This document shows positions 23,522 to 32,043 of a stretch of DNA of 64,000 nt, one piece after another. Origin of the DNA: Pseudomonadota bacterium (GTDB lineage Bacteria > Pseudomonadota > Alphaproteobacteria > Rhodobacterales > Rhodobacteraceae); NCBI GenBank assembly GCA_020161615.1, contig JAIUPD010000002.1, forward strand, positions 434,001 through 498,000. The letters are read 5' to 3'. Both the position numbers and the translations under genes were made by a program. The notes under the pieces were generated by a model. The model was not told where the DNA came from. It saw only the letters and a list, made by a program, of their open reading frames with translations, and did not search any database. Every line of letters starts with the position of its first letter. Positions within the stretch are counted from its first letter, which is position 1.

Positions 23522-24514
23522 TTACCCGGCCCGCGCCCGCTGCAACTCGGCCAGCAGCGCCTTGCCTGACCAGCGGGCAGCCGTGGTCGTGGCGTCGTCT
23601 ACCAGTCGGGTCAGACGGGCGTTGACCGGGGCCTCCCGGTTCAGCCGTGCCGCCAGCCGCGCAACCTCGCCGTTGATGGCGTCCAGTTCCGGGGGGCGGC
23701 CGAGCGCCAGATCGTCGGCCATCGAGGATCGCGCCAGCGGGTCGATCTTCAGCATGTTGCCGGCGATCAGGCGGAACAGGGGATCGGGCAGGCGCAGGAC
23801 CTTCGGCAGGAAGGCCGCAGGCAATGGTGTCAGGCGGGCCAGCGGCTGACCGGCCTCGGCGCAAAGCGCCAGCAATTCCTCTTGCGCCAGCGCCAGGCAG
23901 CGGCGGAAATCTCGGGTCGCCAATTCCTCGCGCAGGGGAAGGCCGGACAGCGCATTGACCGCATTGTTGAGGTTCATCAGAAGCTTGGCCCAGAGGACCG
24001 GCGCCATCTCGGCATGCAGGGTCAGGGGCAGCCCGGCCCGGGCGAACAGATCCAGCGGCAGGCGCGGATCGACGCCCATGTGCAGCCCGCCCTGCGAGCC
24101 CTGGTGAAAATGCCCTCGCCCCTGTTCGGCCACGTTGAAGCCGACCATGCCGGGCAGGACCGGGCGGCCCAGCCCCTCGGCCAGCACATCGGCGTTGCTG
24201 ACGCCGTTCTGCAGGCTGACGACCAGCGCGCCGGGGGCCAGATGCGGGCGCAGGGCGCGGGCGACGGGGGCGCTGGCCTGCGACTTCACGCAGATCAGCA
24301 CCAGACCGGCGCCCTGCGCCCCCTCGGGCCCCTCGGCAAAGGGCAGGGGGCCGCTACCAAGCCGCGCGCCCGTGTAGTCGCTGAGCGTGAGGCCGCCCGC
24401 CAGCGCCGCGCGCATCCGGGCCCGGCCGATCAGCACCACCTCGCCCCCGGCGGCGGCCAACCGCCCGCCGATATAGCAGCCGATCAGCCCCGCCCCGTAG
24501 ATCGCGATCCGCAT
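23522..24514 (-). CDS. panE: 2-dehydropantoate 2-reductase
   Basis: Ketopantoate reductase of pantothenate/CoA synthesis (330 residues). The N-terminal NADPH Rossmann motif is [17 protein letters not shown], followed by [17 protein letters not shown] and [13 protein letters not shown]. The C-terminal helical domain has [19 protein letters not shown], with the conserved Lys and Asn, and [22 protein letters not shown]. The start is ATG 24514; GGGAG is somewhat distant. It is divergent from dapF with a 51-nt gap. Confidence 0.88.
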   Translation of the reverse strand: MRIAIYGAGLIGCYIGGRLAAAGGEVVLIGRARMRAALAGGLTLSDYTGARLGSGPLPFAEGPEGAQGAGLVLICVKSQASAPVARALRPHLAPGALVVSLQNGVSNADVLAEGLGRPVLPGMVGFNVAEQGRGHFHQGSQGGLHMGVDPRLPLDLFARAGLPLTLHAEMAPVLWAKLLMNLNNAVNALSGLPLREELATRDFRRCLALAQEELLALCAEAGQPLARLTPLPAAFLPKVLRLPDPLFRLIAGNMLKIDPLARSSMADDLALGRPPELDAINGEVARLAARLNREAPVNARLTRLVDDATTTAARWSGKALLAELQRARAG

Positions 24515-24565
24515 GGCCTGTGCTCCCACTGGAAGGGCACAAGGTTTTCGCCTATATGCCCGCGC

Positions 24566-25393
24566 ATGACACCCTCGGCCGAACCCCTCACCTTCCGCAA
24601 GATGCACGGAGCCGGAAACGACTTCGTGGTCCTCGATTCGCGGGGCCGGTCCCGGGTGACGACGCCCGCGCTGGCCCGCGCGCTGGGCGACCGGCACCGG
24701 GGTGTGGGCTTCGACCAGCTGGCCGAGCTGCACGACGATCCCGAGGCCGATTTCGCGCTCGATTTCTGGAACTCGGACGGGACCACCGCGGGCGCCTGCG
24801 GCAATGCCACGCGCTGCGTCGCCTGGCTGGTGATGCGCGAGACCGGGCGCGATAGGCTGACCATCCGCACCGAGCGGGGCCTGCTGGACGCGGTGAACCG
24901 CAATGGCCGGATCTGGGTGAACATGGGGGCGCCCATGACCGACTGGCGGGAAATCCCGCTGTCCGGGCCGCAGGACACGCTGCATCTGCCGCTGCCGGGC
25001 GATCCCGTCGCTGTCGGCATGGGCAACCCGCATTGCGTCTTTCTGACCCATGACGCCGAGGCCGTGCCGCTGGAGGAACAGGGGCGCGCGGTGGAGCATG
25101 ATCCGCTGTTCCCCCAGCGCACCAATGTCGAATTCATCAGCCTGCTGGGCGAGGACCATCTGCGCATGCGGGTCTGGGAACGCGGCGCGGGCGTGACGCT
25201 GGCCTGCGGCTCGGGCGCCTGCGCGGCGGCGGTGGCCGCGGCTTTGCGGGGCCTGACCGGGCGGCAGGTGGTGCTGGATCTGGACGGCGGGCGGCTCGAG
25301 GTCGATTGGCAGGACACGGGTGTCTGGCTGACCGGCCCGGTGGCCGAGGTCTTCACCGCCACGATCCCTGCCGATTTCCTGGCCACGCTGTGA
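24566..25393 (+). CDS. dapF: Diaminopimelate epimerase
   Basis: Interconverts LL- and meso-diaminopimelate for lysine and peptidoglycan synthesis (275 residues). Both catalytic cysteines are in place: ACGNATRC and [28 protein letters not shown] is the family N-terminus. The start ATG 24566 has no strong Shine-Dalgarno sequence. The stop overlaps the GTG start of mtaB (GTGA). Confidence 0.95.
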   Translation: MTPSAEPLTFRKMHGAGNDFVVLDSRGRSRVTTPALARALGDRHRGVGFDQLAELHDDPEADFALDFWNSDGTTAGACGNATRCVAWLVMRETGRDRLTIRTERGLLDAVNRNGRIWVNMGAPMTDWREIPLSGPQDTLHLPLPGDPVAVGMGNPHCVFLTHDAEAVPLEEQGRAVEHDPLFPQRTNVEFISLLGEDHLRMRVWERGAGVTLACGSGACAAAVAAALRGLTGRQVVLDLDGGRLEVDWQDTGVWLTGPVAEVFTATIPADFLATL

Positions 25394-26646
25394 GCGCGCC
25401 GGTCTTCACCACGCTGGGCTGCCGTCTCAACGCCTATGAGACGGAGGCGATGAAGGATCTGGCGCAGCAGGCCGGGGTGGCGAATGCGCATGTGGTCAAC
25501 ACCTGCGCCGTGACGGCCGAAGCCGTGCGCAAGGCCCGGCAGGAGATCCGCCGCATCGCGCGCGAGAACCCGGGCGCCACGATCATCGTCACTGGCTGCG
25601 CCGCCCAGACCGAGCCCGAGACCTTCGCCGAGATGCCCGAGGTGACGCGCGTCATCGGCAACCACGAGAAGATGCAGGCCGAAACCTGGAAGGGCCTCGC
25701 CCCCGATCTGATCGGCGAGACGGAACGGGTGCAGGTCGACGACATCCTGTCGGTGAAGGAAACCGCAGGGCATCTGATCGACGGTTTCGGCACCCGCGCG
25801 CGGGCCTATGTGCAGGTGCAGAACGGCTGCGACCATCGCTGCACCTTCTGCATCATCCCCTATGGGCGCGGCAATTCGCGCTCCGTCCCGGCGGGCGTGG
25901 TGGTCGAGCAGATCAAGCGGCTGGTCGGCGCGGGCTATAACGAGGTGGTGCTGACCGGGGTGGACCTCACCTCCTGGGGCGCCGACCTGCCGGCGGAACC
26001 CAAGCTGGGCGATCTGGTGCGGCGGATCCTCAAGCTGGTGCCGGATCTGCCGCGGCTCAGGATCTCCTCCATCGATTCGGTCGAGGCCGATCCGGCGCTG
26101 ATCGAGGCCATCGCCACCGAGCCCCGGCTGATGCCGCATCTGCACCTGAGCCTGCAGGCGGGCGACGACATGATCCTGAAGCGGATGAAGCGCCGCCACC
26201 TGCGGGATGACGCGATCCGCTTCTGCGCGGACATGCGGGCCGCCCGCCCCGACCTGATCTATGGCGCCGACATCATCGCCGGTTTCCCGACCGAGACCGA
26301 GGAGATGTTCGCCAATACCTTGGCCATGGTGAAGGACTGCGGCCTGACCTGGCTGCACGTCTTCCCCTATTCGCCGCGCAAGGGCACCCCCGCAGCGCGG
26401 ATGCCGCAGGTGGCGAAACCCCTCATCAAGGACCGCGCCGCAAGGCTGCGGTCGCTGGGCGAGGAATTGGCGGCGGCGCATCTGGCCGCGCAGGTCGGTC
26501 GCCAGCATCAGGTGCTGATGGAAAATCCCCGCATGGGCCGGACCGAGCAATTCACCGAGGTCCGCTTCGACGCCGACCAGCCGGTCGGCGCCATCGTCCC
26601 CGCCCGGATCGTCGGGCATGACGGGGCGCAGCTGACCGCCGCCTGA
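25390..26646 (+). CDS. mtaB: tRNA (N6-threonylcarbamoyladenosine(37)-C2)-methylthiotransferase MtaB
   Basis: Radical-SAM methylthiotransferase that converts t6A37 to ms2t6A in tRNA (418 residues). The first cluster is held by cysteines in [16 protein letters not shown] and [11 protein letters not shown]; the radical-SAM triad is CDHRCTFC in [21 protein letters not shown]-terminal TRAM-like region follows. The GTG start at 25390 overlaps the dapF stop. Order dapF-mtaB is common in Rhodobacteraceae. Confidence 0.93.
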   Translation: MSAPVFTTLGCRLNAYETEAMKDLAQQAGVANAHVVNTCAVTAEAVRKARQEIRRIARENPGATIIVTGCAAQTEPETFAEMPEVTRVIGNHEKMQAETWKGLAPDLIGETERVQVDDILSVKETAGHLIDGFGTRARAYVQVQNGCDHRCTFCIIPYGRGNSRSVPAGVVVEQIKRLVGAGYNEVVLTGVDLTSWGADLPAEPKLGDLVRRILKLVPDLPRLRISSIDSVEADPALIEAIATEPRLMPHLHLSLQAGDDMILKRMKRRHLRDDAIRFCADMRAARPDLIYGADIIAGFPTETEEMFANTLAMVKDCGLTWLHVFPYSPRKGTPAARMPQVAKPLIKDRAARLRSLGEELAAAHLAAQVGRQHQVLMENPRMGRTEQFTEVRFDADQPVGAIVPARIVGHDGAQLTAA

Positions 26647-26671
26647 CGGGCGGCCAGCACCGGACCCTCGG

Positions 26672-28567
26672 TCAGATCTTGTCCCACTGGACGGCGAATT
26701 CGCCCAGCACTTCGGTCAGTTTCGCCTGATCGACGCCCTCGCCGGTGCGTATCTTCGCCACCAGCCCGCGCTTCTTGTCCTCGATCACCTCGGCCACCGA
26801 CGCGTCGAGTTTGGCCTCCTTCAGCGTCTCGTCGAAGACCCGGGTGATGGCCATGCGCCGCAGATCGGGCTTGAAGACCTTGCCAACGGCGGTCTTGGGC
26901 AATTCGGCCATGATCTCCACATGCTTTGGCACGGCCGCGCGCTCGGGGATGCGGTTCGCGGCATGCTCGGCCAGTTCGCGCGGGGTGACGGATTGGCCCG
27001 CCACCAGTTCGACATAGGCGCAGGGCAATTCCCCCGCCTTGGCATCGGGCTGGCCGATGGCCCCGGCGAAACCGACCGCCGGATGGCTGAGCAGCGCCTC
27101 CTCGATCATCGCCGGGTCGATGTTATGCCCGCCGCGGATGATCAGATCCTTGGCCCGGCCGGTGATCCACAGATAGCCATCGGCGTCGATCCGGCCGAGG
27201 TCGCCGGTGCGCAGCCATTTGCCGTCGGCATAGAGCCCGTTGTTCTTGGCCGTCTCGGTATAGGTCGAGCCGGGGATCACCCCGGGGTTCGAGATGCAGA
27301 TCTCGCCCACCTCATCGGTGGCGCATTCCTTGCTGACGGTGCCGTCCGCGCCGTGATGCAGGATGCGGCAATCGGTATAGGGGAAGGGGATGCCGACCGA
27401 TCCCACCTTCTTCATCCCGTCGACCGGGTTGCAGGACACGAGGCAGGTGGCCTCGGTCAGGCCGTAGCCCTCGACGATGGCGACGCCGGTCGCTTCCTCG
27501 AAACGGCGGTAGAGTTCCATCGGCAACGGCGCCGAGCCGGAAAAACCGCTCTTCAAGGTGGAAATATCGGCATTGACCGGCCGCTGCATCAGCGCGGACA
27601 GGGCGGTCGGCACGGTGATGATGAAGGTGACCTGCCAGCGTTCGACCAGCTTCCAGAAATTGTCGAACACGCCGTCGCCGCGATAGCCCGCGGGCGTCGG
27701 CATGACCATATGCGCCCCCGCCGTGACCACCGACATCAGGATCGGATAGGCGGCGAAGACATGGAAGAGGGGCAGCGGGCAGAGGATCACGTCCTCCTCC
27801 GACATCAGCAGGCTGGCGCCCAGCCAGCCGTTGTACAGGACGCCGGAATGGCGGTGCTGCGCGACCTTGGGCAGGCCGGTGGTGCCACCGGTGTGGAAAT
27901 AGGCGCAGACCGCATCGCCCGAGGCCTGGGCAAAGGTGAGCCGGTCGGCCGGCTGCTTCTGCATCTCGCGATAGAAGCTGAGGACGCGGGCGTTGTGGTG
28001 CACCGGGTTCTTGGGCCGCACCAAGGGCACGATCAGCTTCTTCACCCCGCTGAGGTAATGCAGGAGGTCCACCTCCAGCACCGTCTTGACATTGGGCGCG
28101 TGGCGCAGGGCCTCGGCGACCTTCTGGGCCACGTCGGATTTTGGGAAGGCGCGCAGGGTGACGACGACCTTGGCGTTGGTCTCGCGCAGGATGCCCGCGA
28201 TCTTCTCGGCCTCCAAGAGCGGGTTGATCGGGTTGACGATCCCCGCGGTCATCGCGCCCAGCAGCGTGATGGCGGTCTCGTTCACCGTCGGCAGGATATA
28301 GGCGATGGTCTCGCCCTCCTTGACGCCGAGGCTGCGGAACAGGTTGGCCGCGCGCGTGACCTGGGCGTGGAACTCGTTCCAGGTCAGCGTCTCGGCCTTG
28401 GCGCCATCGTCCGAAAACATCTGGAAGCTGATCGCCTTGCGCGCGCCATGGGCGCGGGCGGTGCGGGTCAGCTGATCATAGACGGTCGCCGGCAGGTCGC
28501 GCGCCTCCCAGGGCTGTTCAGCCTCGATGGCGTCGCGGTCCGCGGCGTTGGCGAATTGACGGGTCAT
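26672..28567 (-). CDS. AMP-dependent acyl-CoA synthetase
   Basis: Adenylate-forming ligase (631 residues) that activates a carboxylic acid to its CoA thioester. The P-loop is YFHTGGTTGLPKVAQH, then GYGLTEAT (adenine pocket), WLRTGDLGRIDADGYLWITGRAKDLI and the C-terminal catalytic lysine region LPKTAVGKVFKPDLR. GGGAGGA is well placed before ATG 28567. Fatty acids or aromatic acids are both possible substrates. It is monocistronic in the window, with a TGACGC-N4-GCGTCA palindrome 44 bp upstream. Confidence 0.9.
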   Translation of the reverse strand: MTRQFANAADRDAIEAEQPWEARDLPATVYDQLTRTARAHGARKAISFQMFSDDGAKAETLTWNEFHAQVTRAANLFRSLGVKEGETIAYILPTVNETAITLLGAMTAGIVNPINPLLEAEKIAGILRETNAKVVVTLRAFPKSDVAQKVAEALRHAPNVKTVLEVDLLHYLSGVKKLIVPLVRPKNPVHHNARVLSFYREMQKQPADRLTFAQASGDAVCAYFHTGGTTGLPKVAQHRHSGVLYNGWLGASLLMSEEDVILCPLPLFHVFAAYPILMSVVTAGAHMVMPTPAGYRGDGVFDNFWKLVERWQVTFIITVPTALSALMQRPVNADISTLKSGFSGSAPLPMELYRRFEEATGVAIVEGYGLTEATCLVSCNPVDGMKKVGSVGIPFPYTDCRILHHGADGTVSKECATDEVGEICISNPGVIPGSTYTETAKNNGLYADGKWLRTGDLGRIDADGYLWITGRAKDLIIRGGHNIDPAMIEEALLSHPAVGFAGAIGQPDAKAGELPCAYVELVAGQSVTPRELAEHAANRIPERAAVPKHVEIMAELPKTAVGKVFKPDLRRMAITRVFDETLKEAKLDASVAEVIEDKKRGLVAKIRTGEGVDQAKLTEVLGEFAVQWDKI

Positions 28568-28610
28568 TGATGTCCTCCCTGCGCGTTTCGGCGCGATTTG
28601 CCGAGGAGTG

Positions 28611-28626
28611 TGACGCCTTTGCGTCA
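28611..28626. promoter_or_regulatory. Perfect palindrome upstream of the acyl-CoA synthetase gene
   Basis: TGACGC-CTTT-GCGTCA, 6-bp perfect arms with a 4-bp centre, lies 44 bp before the start codon, a usual position for an operator. No regulator gene is adjacent; the binding protein is unknown. Confidence 0.45.
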
Positions 28627-28670
28627 TCGATGCAATCGGGGGCAGGGGGATGTCGTCGCGTCGCGCAAGG

Positions 28671-28795
28671 CGGCGGGAGGCGCGCTCCCGCCCGCCCACC
28701 CCGCGCGCCTCCCGCCGCGGAGAGGCCGGTGCTTGCTGCGACCCCGGGGGGCCAGCCCCCCGGACCCCCCGGCGTATTTCTGGCAAAGTGAGGGG
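28671..28795 (+). repeat. Composite palindromic repeat, copy 3
   Basis: Arms 28671-28684 and 28704-28717 enclose the conserved CTCCCGCCCGCCCACC loop. A CCGGGGGGC/GCCCCCCGG hairpin (28744-28763) follows, then ACCCCCCGGCGTATTTCTGG and CAAAG. Module order matches copy 2. It is the one such unit not placed after a same-strand stop codon. Confidence 0.85.
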
Positions 28796-28833
28796 AAGGG
28801 CGGGGTATCCCGTCAGGCGGGTGCGCTTTCTCA

Positions 28834-29085
28834 TCTTTGTTCTGCAACTATCCTCAGGAGTGAGGGCCGCCCGGACGAGGCGCCTGTGGCGCGTCGTCAG
28901 GTCCGAATGCCCGGAGCGCCAGCGCAGGGCCGGACAGGCCATCAGGGGAAAAGGGGGGGGCAGAGGGCCCCCTCCCTTCCGCGTGGCGGCACGCCGCGCC
29001 GCCGGTCGCCCCCCGTTTCGTCTCTTGGGGCCTCGGCGCCGGAGGCGTCGTGGCCGAGGGCGAAACCCCCACCCGGTCGGGGTCA
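28834..29085 (-). repeat. 3'-end repeat cassette, copy C (divergent)
   Basis: Read on the minus strand it follows the TGA of the nitrate-type binding-protein gene. It has GGGTTTCGCCCTCGG near the start and GAGGATAGTTGCAG...AACAAAGATGAG at the end, with a longer, different middle (several GC-rich inverted words and an 8-base G run on the plus strand). Only the two ends match copies A and B. Confidence 0.6.
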
Positions 29086-30435
29086 CCGGGGCGCCACCTC
29101 GCCGTTGATCACGCGCCGGGTGCCGGTCAGGCCCAGCGGCAGGCTGTCGAGATAGGCGTTGGGCGTGCGGCCGTCATAGACGATGCCGTCCAGCAGCGCG
29201 GCGGGGGCGCGGTAGCCGTCGCTGTCGAAGGGGAAATCCGTGACCGAGGCGAGGCCGTCGTCGATCAGGCTTTGCGCGGCATCGAGGTAGATGTCGGGCC
29301 GGTACACGCGCGCCGCCACCTCGTGATACCAGGCGTCGCTGCGCGCTTCGGCAATCTGGCCCCAGCGGCGCATCTGGGTCAGGTACCAGATGGCGTCCGA
29401 GTAATAGGGATAGGTGGCGTTGTGGCGGAAGAAGACGTTGAAATCCGGCACCGCGCGCACATCGCCCGGTTCGTATTCGAAGGTCCCGGTCATCGAGGCG
29501 GCGATGATCCCGGCCTCGGCGCCGATATAGGCCGGGCGGCTGAGGATTTCGGCCGCCGCGGCGCGGTTGGCATTGTCGTCGGCATCGAGCCACATCGCGG
29601 CGCGGATCAGGGCACGGAGGATGGCGCGGGTGGTGTTGGGATAGGCCTCGACGAAATCGGCGCGCAGGGCGAAGACCTTCTCGGGATTGTTCGGCCAGAT
29701 TTCGTAATCGGTGATGACCGAGACGCCGATGCCGCGCCGGACCGCCGCCTGGTTCCAGGGTTCACCCACGCAATAGCCAAAGAGGGCGCCCGCGGCCAGG
29801 GTCGCGGGCATTTGCGGCGGCGGGGTGACCGAGAGGAACACATCGGCGCCGATCTGGCCGCTGGAATCGTCGGGCGCATAGAAGCCCGGGTGCAGGCCCC
29901 CCGCCGCCAGCCAGTAGCGCAACTCGTAATTATGGGTCGAGAAAGGATAGACGATGCCCATGTCGAAGCGGCGGCCTTGGGCGCGGAATTCCTGCACCAC
30001 CGGCGCCAAGGCGTCGGCACCGATCGGGTGTTGCGGGCGCCCGTCGGCCATCGAGGCGACATGCGGGCGCATCCTGTCCCAGACCTCGGTCGAGACGGTG
30101 ATGCCATTGCCGTTGAGGTCCATCGAGAAGGGCGCGACGATCCGCGCGTCCGAGCCATAACCGATGGCGGCGGCGAGGGGTTGGCCGGCCAGCATCTGCG
30201 CGCCCTGCAACGCGCCCGACAGGACGCCATCGCCCAGCACTCGCCAATTGGCCTGCGCTTCCAGCGTGATCTCCAGCCCTTCCTCGGCGAAATAGCCGCG
30301 CTCCAGCGCGATGGCGAGCGGGGCCATGTCGGTCAGCTTGATGAAGCCGAAGGTCAGTTCGGCAATCTCGGGTTCCTGGGCCCAGGCCGGGCCGCTCAGC
30401 ATCAGGGCGAGGAGGGGGGCGAATCGGCGGGTCAT
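29083..30435 (-). CDS. Nitrate/bicarbonate-type ABC transporter substrate-binding protein (NrtA/CmpA family), orphan
   Basis: Periplasmic binding protein of the NrtA/CmpA/NasS family (450 residues). Residues 1-19 are a signal peptide (MTRRFAPLLALMLSGPAWA), which argues against the cytoplasmic sensor NasS. Family stretches are FGFIKLTDMAPLAIALERGYFAEEGLEI, GALQGAQMLAGQPLA, FGYCVGEPWNQAAVRRGIG and EKVFALRADFVEAYPNTTRAI. No permease or ATPase partner is adjacent. Its leader holds a terminator-like hairpin (30494-30545) that could act as an attenuator. AGGA precedes ATG 30435. Ligand is probably nitrate or a similar small anion, by family. Confidence 0.85.
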   Translation of the reverse strand: MTRRFAPLLALMLSGPAWAQEPEIAELTFGFIKLTDMAPLAIALERGYFAEEGLEITLEAQANWRVLGDGVLSGALQGAQMLAGQPLAAAIGYGSDARIVAPFSMDLNGNGITVSTEVWDRMRPHVASMADGRPQHPIGADALAPVVQEFRAQGRRFDMGIVYPFSTHNYELRYWLAAGGLHPGFYAPDDSSGQIGADVFLSVTPPPQMPATLAAGALFGYCVGEPWNQAAVRRGIGVSVITDYEIWPNNPEKVFALRADFVEAYPNTTRAILRALIRAAMWLDADDNANRAAAAEILSRPAYIGAEAGIIAASMTGTFEYEPGDVRAVPDFNVFFRHNATYPYYSDAIWYLTQMRRWGQIAEARSDAWYHEVAARVYRPDIYLDAAQSLIDDGLASVTDFPFDSDGYRAPAALLDGIVYDGRTPNAYLDSLPLGLTGTRRVINGEVAPR

Positions 30436-30493
30436 GGCGGGTCCTGTCCGGGCATCGGGCCGGGCAAGAGTCGCGCGAAAGAATGGAGAAAGG

Positions 30494-30545
30494 AAAAACA
30501 GCCGCTGACCGGATCTGCGGGAGGAGCAGGCCTGCCAGCGGCTGT
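30494..30545 (-). terminator. Intrinsic terminator in the leader of the nitrate-type binding-protein gene
   Basis: On the minus strand ACAGCCGCTG (30545-30536) pairs perfectly with CAGCGGCTGT (30507-30498) and is followed by TTTTT CC TTT. The gene starts about 60 nt further on, so the terminator would block its expression unless bypassed. This layout is typical of attenuation or antitermination. Confidence 0.7.
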
Positions 30546-30581
30546 GCCAAGGTTTCCCAAACGGCGGGAAGAGGTTCTTTC

Positions 30582-30599
30582 GGAGGCGTTTTCACCTCC
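30582..30599 (-). promoter_or_regulatory. Leader hairpin upstream of the attenuator
   Basis: On the minus strand GGAGGT-GAAAAC-GCCTCC forms a 6-bp stem with a six-base loop, about 37 nt before the terminator stem. ANTAR-family antiterminators, which control nitrate-assimilation leaders, bind pairs of hexaloop hairpins; this loop has A at positions 2-5 rather than the A1/G4 pattern, so the match is only suggestive. Confidence 0.45.
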
Positions 30600-30824
30600 A
30601 CAGGATCAGTGTTGCGCACGGGGAACGCGCGGGCAATCCCCGGCTTGCCGCGATCGCATCCCGGTTGCTGCATTGCGGCGAAGGCCGCGCTCAATGCGCG
30701 TTTCCCGGGCAGTCGTGCGGGCTGTGGAGCAGGAAAGCGGCGCTGGGCAAAGGCTGTCCCGGGGCGCGGGCGATTCGATGCCCGCGATGTGCCGCGGGCC
30801 GGTGCTTGTCAGGAAAGGGCGCGG

Positions 30825-31211
30825 ATGGCATGCAGGGCCATGTCTGCCGATCCCGTCCCCACCCGTTTGCGCCTGCGACTGCTCTTTGGCACCGATGCCA
30901 TGCTGGGCCCGGGCAAGGCCGATCTTCTGCAGCAGATCCGCGAGACCGGCTCGATCTCGGCTGCCGGGCGGGCGATGGGCATGAGCTACAAGCGCGCCTG
31001 GTCGCTGGTCGACGAGATGAACGCCGCCTTCCGCGAGCCCCTGGTGCTGTCGGCGCGGGGCGGGGCCAGCGGTGGCGGGGCGCAGCTCACGGCGATGGGC
31101 GAGGCGGTGCTGACGGGCTATCGGCGGATCGAGGAGATCGCCGCCGAGGCCGCGGGGGCCGAGATCGCCGAGCTGGCCGGGTTCCTGCGCGATATGCCTG
31201 ACGGGAAATAA
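30825..31211 (+). CDS. ModE-like winged-helix regulator (DNA-binding domain only)
   Basis: A 128-residue protein matching the N-terminal LysR-type HTH of ModE (LLQQIRETGSISAAGRAMGMSYKRAWSLVDEMNAAF) with LSARGGASGGGAQLTAMGEAVLTGYR after it. The molybdate-binding TOBE domains of E. coli ModE are missing, so molybdate sensing would need another route. Start 30825 is preferred (AGGAAAGG six bases upstream); ATG 30840 is an alternative. It lies 64 nt before modA, with a Mo-box-like palindrome in between. Confidence 0.82.
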   Translation: MACRAMSADPVPTRLRLRLLFGTDAMLGPGKADLLQQIRETGSISAAGRAMGMSYKRAWSLVDEMNAAFREPLVLSARGGASGGGAQLTAMGEAVLTGYRRIEEIAAEAAGAEIAELAGFLRDMPDGK

Positions 31212-31236
31212 CGCTTGCGGCGGCGGGTCCTACTTG

Positions 31237-31260
31237 CGATATGTTTCGTCGAACATATTG
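31237..31260. promoter_or_regulatory. Mo-box (ModE-type operator) upstream of modA
   Basis: CGATATGTT-TCGTCG-AACATATTG: ATATGTT and AACATAT are perfect 7-bp arms around a 6-bp centre, and CG/TG ends add one more paired position. It resembles the CG-TATAT...ATATA-CG Mo-boxes bound by ModE/MopR proteins and lies 16 bp before the modA ATG. The protein encoded just upstream is the likely binder. Confidence 0.8.
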
Positions 31261-31275
31261 CTTGAGGGATTCCCG

Positions 31276-32022
31276 ATGAACCGCAGCCTCTCTGCCCTGA
31301 TGCTGGGCGCCGTACTGGCCACGCCCGCTGTCGCCACCGATTTCAACGTCTTCGCCGCGGCCAGCCTGTCGGATGCGCTGGGCGAGGCGGCGCAGGTCTA
31401 TGAGGGCGCGACGGGCGACCGCGCGGTGCTGGTCTTCGCCGGATCCTCGGCGCTGGCGCGGCAGATCGAGGCCGGGGCGCCGGCGGATCTGTTCCTCTCG
31501 GCCTCGACCGACTGGATGGACGCACTGGCGGGCGCGGCGCTGATCGACAGCGCGACGCGGGTTGACCTGCTGGGCAACAGCCTGGTGCTGGTCGCGCATG
31601 GTGCGGCCGCACCGCTGGAGGGCACGCCCGACATCGCCGCGCTGCTGGGCGAGGGGCGGCTGGCCATGGCGCTGGTCGATGCGGTGCCGGCCGGGGTCTA
31701 TGGCAAGGCGGCGCTCACCTTCCTTGGCCAATGGGCCGCGGTCGAGCCGCAGGTGGCGCAGGCCGACAATGTGCGCGCGGCGCTGGCGCTGGTGGCGACG
31801 GGCGAGGCGCCTTACGGCATTGTTTATGCCACCGACGCCGCCGCCGAGGAGGGCGCGAGCGTGGTCTACACCTTCCCGGCCGAGAGCCATGCGCCGATCC
31901 TCTACCCGGCCGCGGTGACCGCCGGGGCCGCCGAGGCGCCGACCGCCGCGGCTTTCCTCGACTGGTTGCAAAGCGACGAGGCACGGGCGATCTTCGCACG
32001 GCATGGTTTCACCACCCCGTAA
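31276..32022 (+). CDS. modA: Molybdate ABC transporter substrate-binding protein
   Basis: Periplasmic molybdate-binding protein (248 residues) with a signal peptide ending near TPAVAT. Typical stretches are FNVFAAASLSDALGEAAQVYE, VFAGSSALARQIEAGAPADLFLSAS, VDAVPAGVYGKAALTFLG and VYTFPAESHAPILYPAAV. The start 31276 has GAGGGA upstream; a longer frame would read through the operator. It is first gene of modABC. Confidence 0.95.
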   Translation: MNRSLSALMLGAVLATPAVATDFNVFAAASLSDALGEAAQVYEGATGDRAVLVFAGSSALARQIEAGAPADLFLSASTDWMDALAGAALIDSATRVDLLGNSLVLVAHGAAAPLEGTPDIAALLGEGRLAMALVDAVPAGVYGKAALTFLGQWAAVEPQVAQADNVRAALALVATGEAPYGIVYATDAAAEEGASVVYTFPAESHAPILYPAAVTAGAAEAPTAAAFLDWLQSDEARAIFARHGFTTP

Positions 32023-32043
32023 GAACGATCGGACCCTGACGGC

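Larger units (their letters stand above)
28568..29082. other. 515-nt gap made of palindromes and repeats
   Basis: No gene is visible here. From left to right it holds the acyl-CoA synthetase upstream region with a TGACGC palindrome, composite repeat copy 3 (28671-28795), a short spacer, and 3' cassette copy C (28834-29085, minus strand). Open frames across it are arginine/proline-rich shadows without family features. Confidence 0.8.
30436..30824. other. 389-nt divergent intergenic region
   Basis: It holds the leader of the nitrate-type binding protein (hairpin 30582-30599, a weak TTCCC/GGGAA hairpin around 30552-30570, and the attenuator-like hairpin 30494-30545). The stretch 30600-30820 upstream of the ModE-like gene shows no further gene or clear operator. 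Confidence 0.6.

Noticed and set aside
24484-26619. Long minus-strand frame opposite dapF and mtaB
   Set aside because: Both plus-strand genes have full catalytic motifs; the antisense frame is a compositional shadow.
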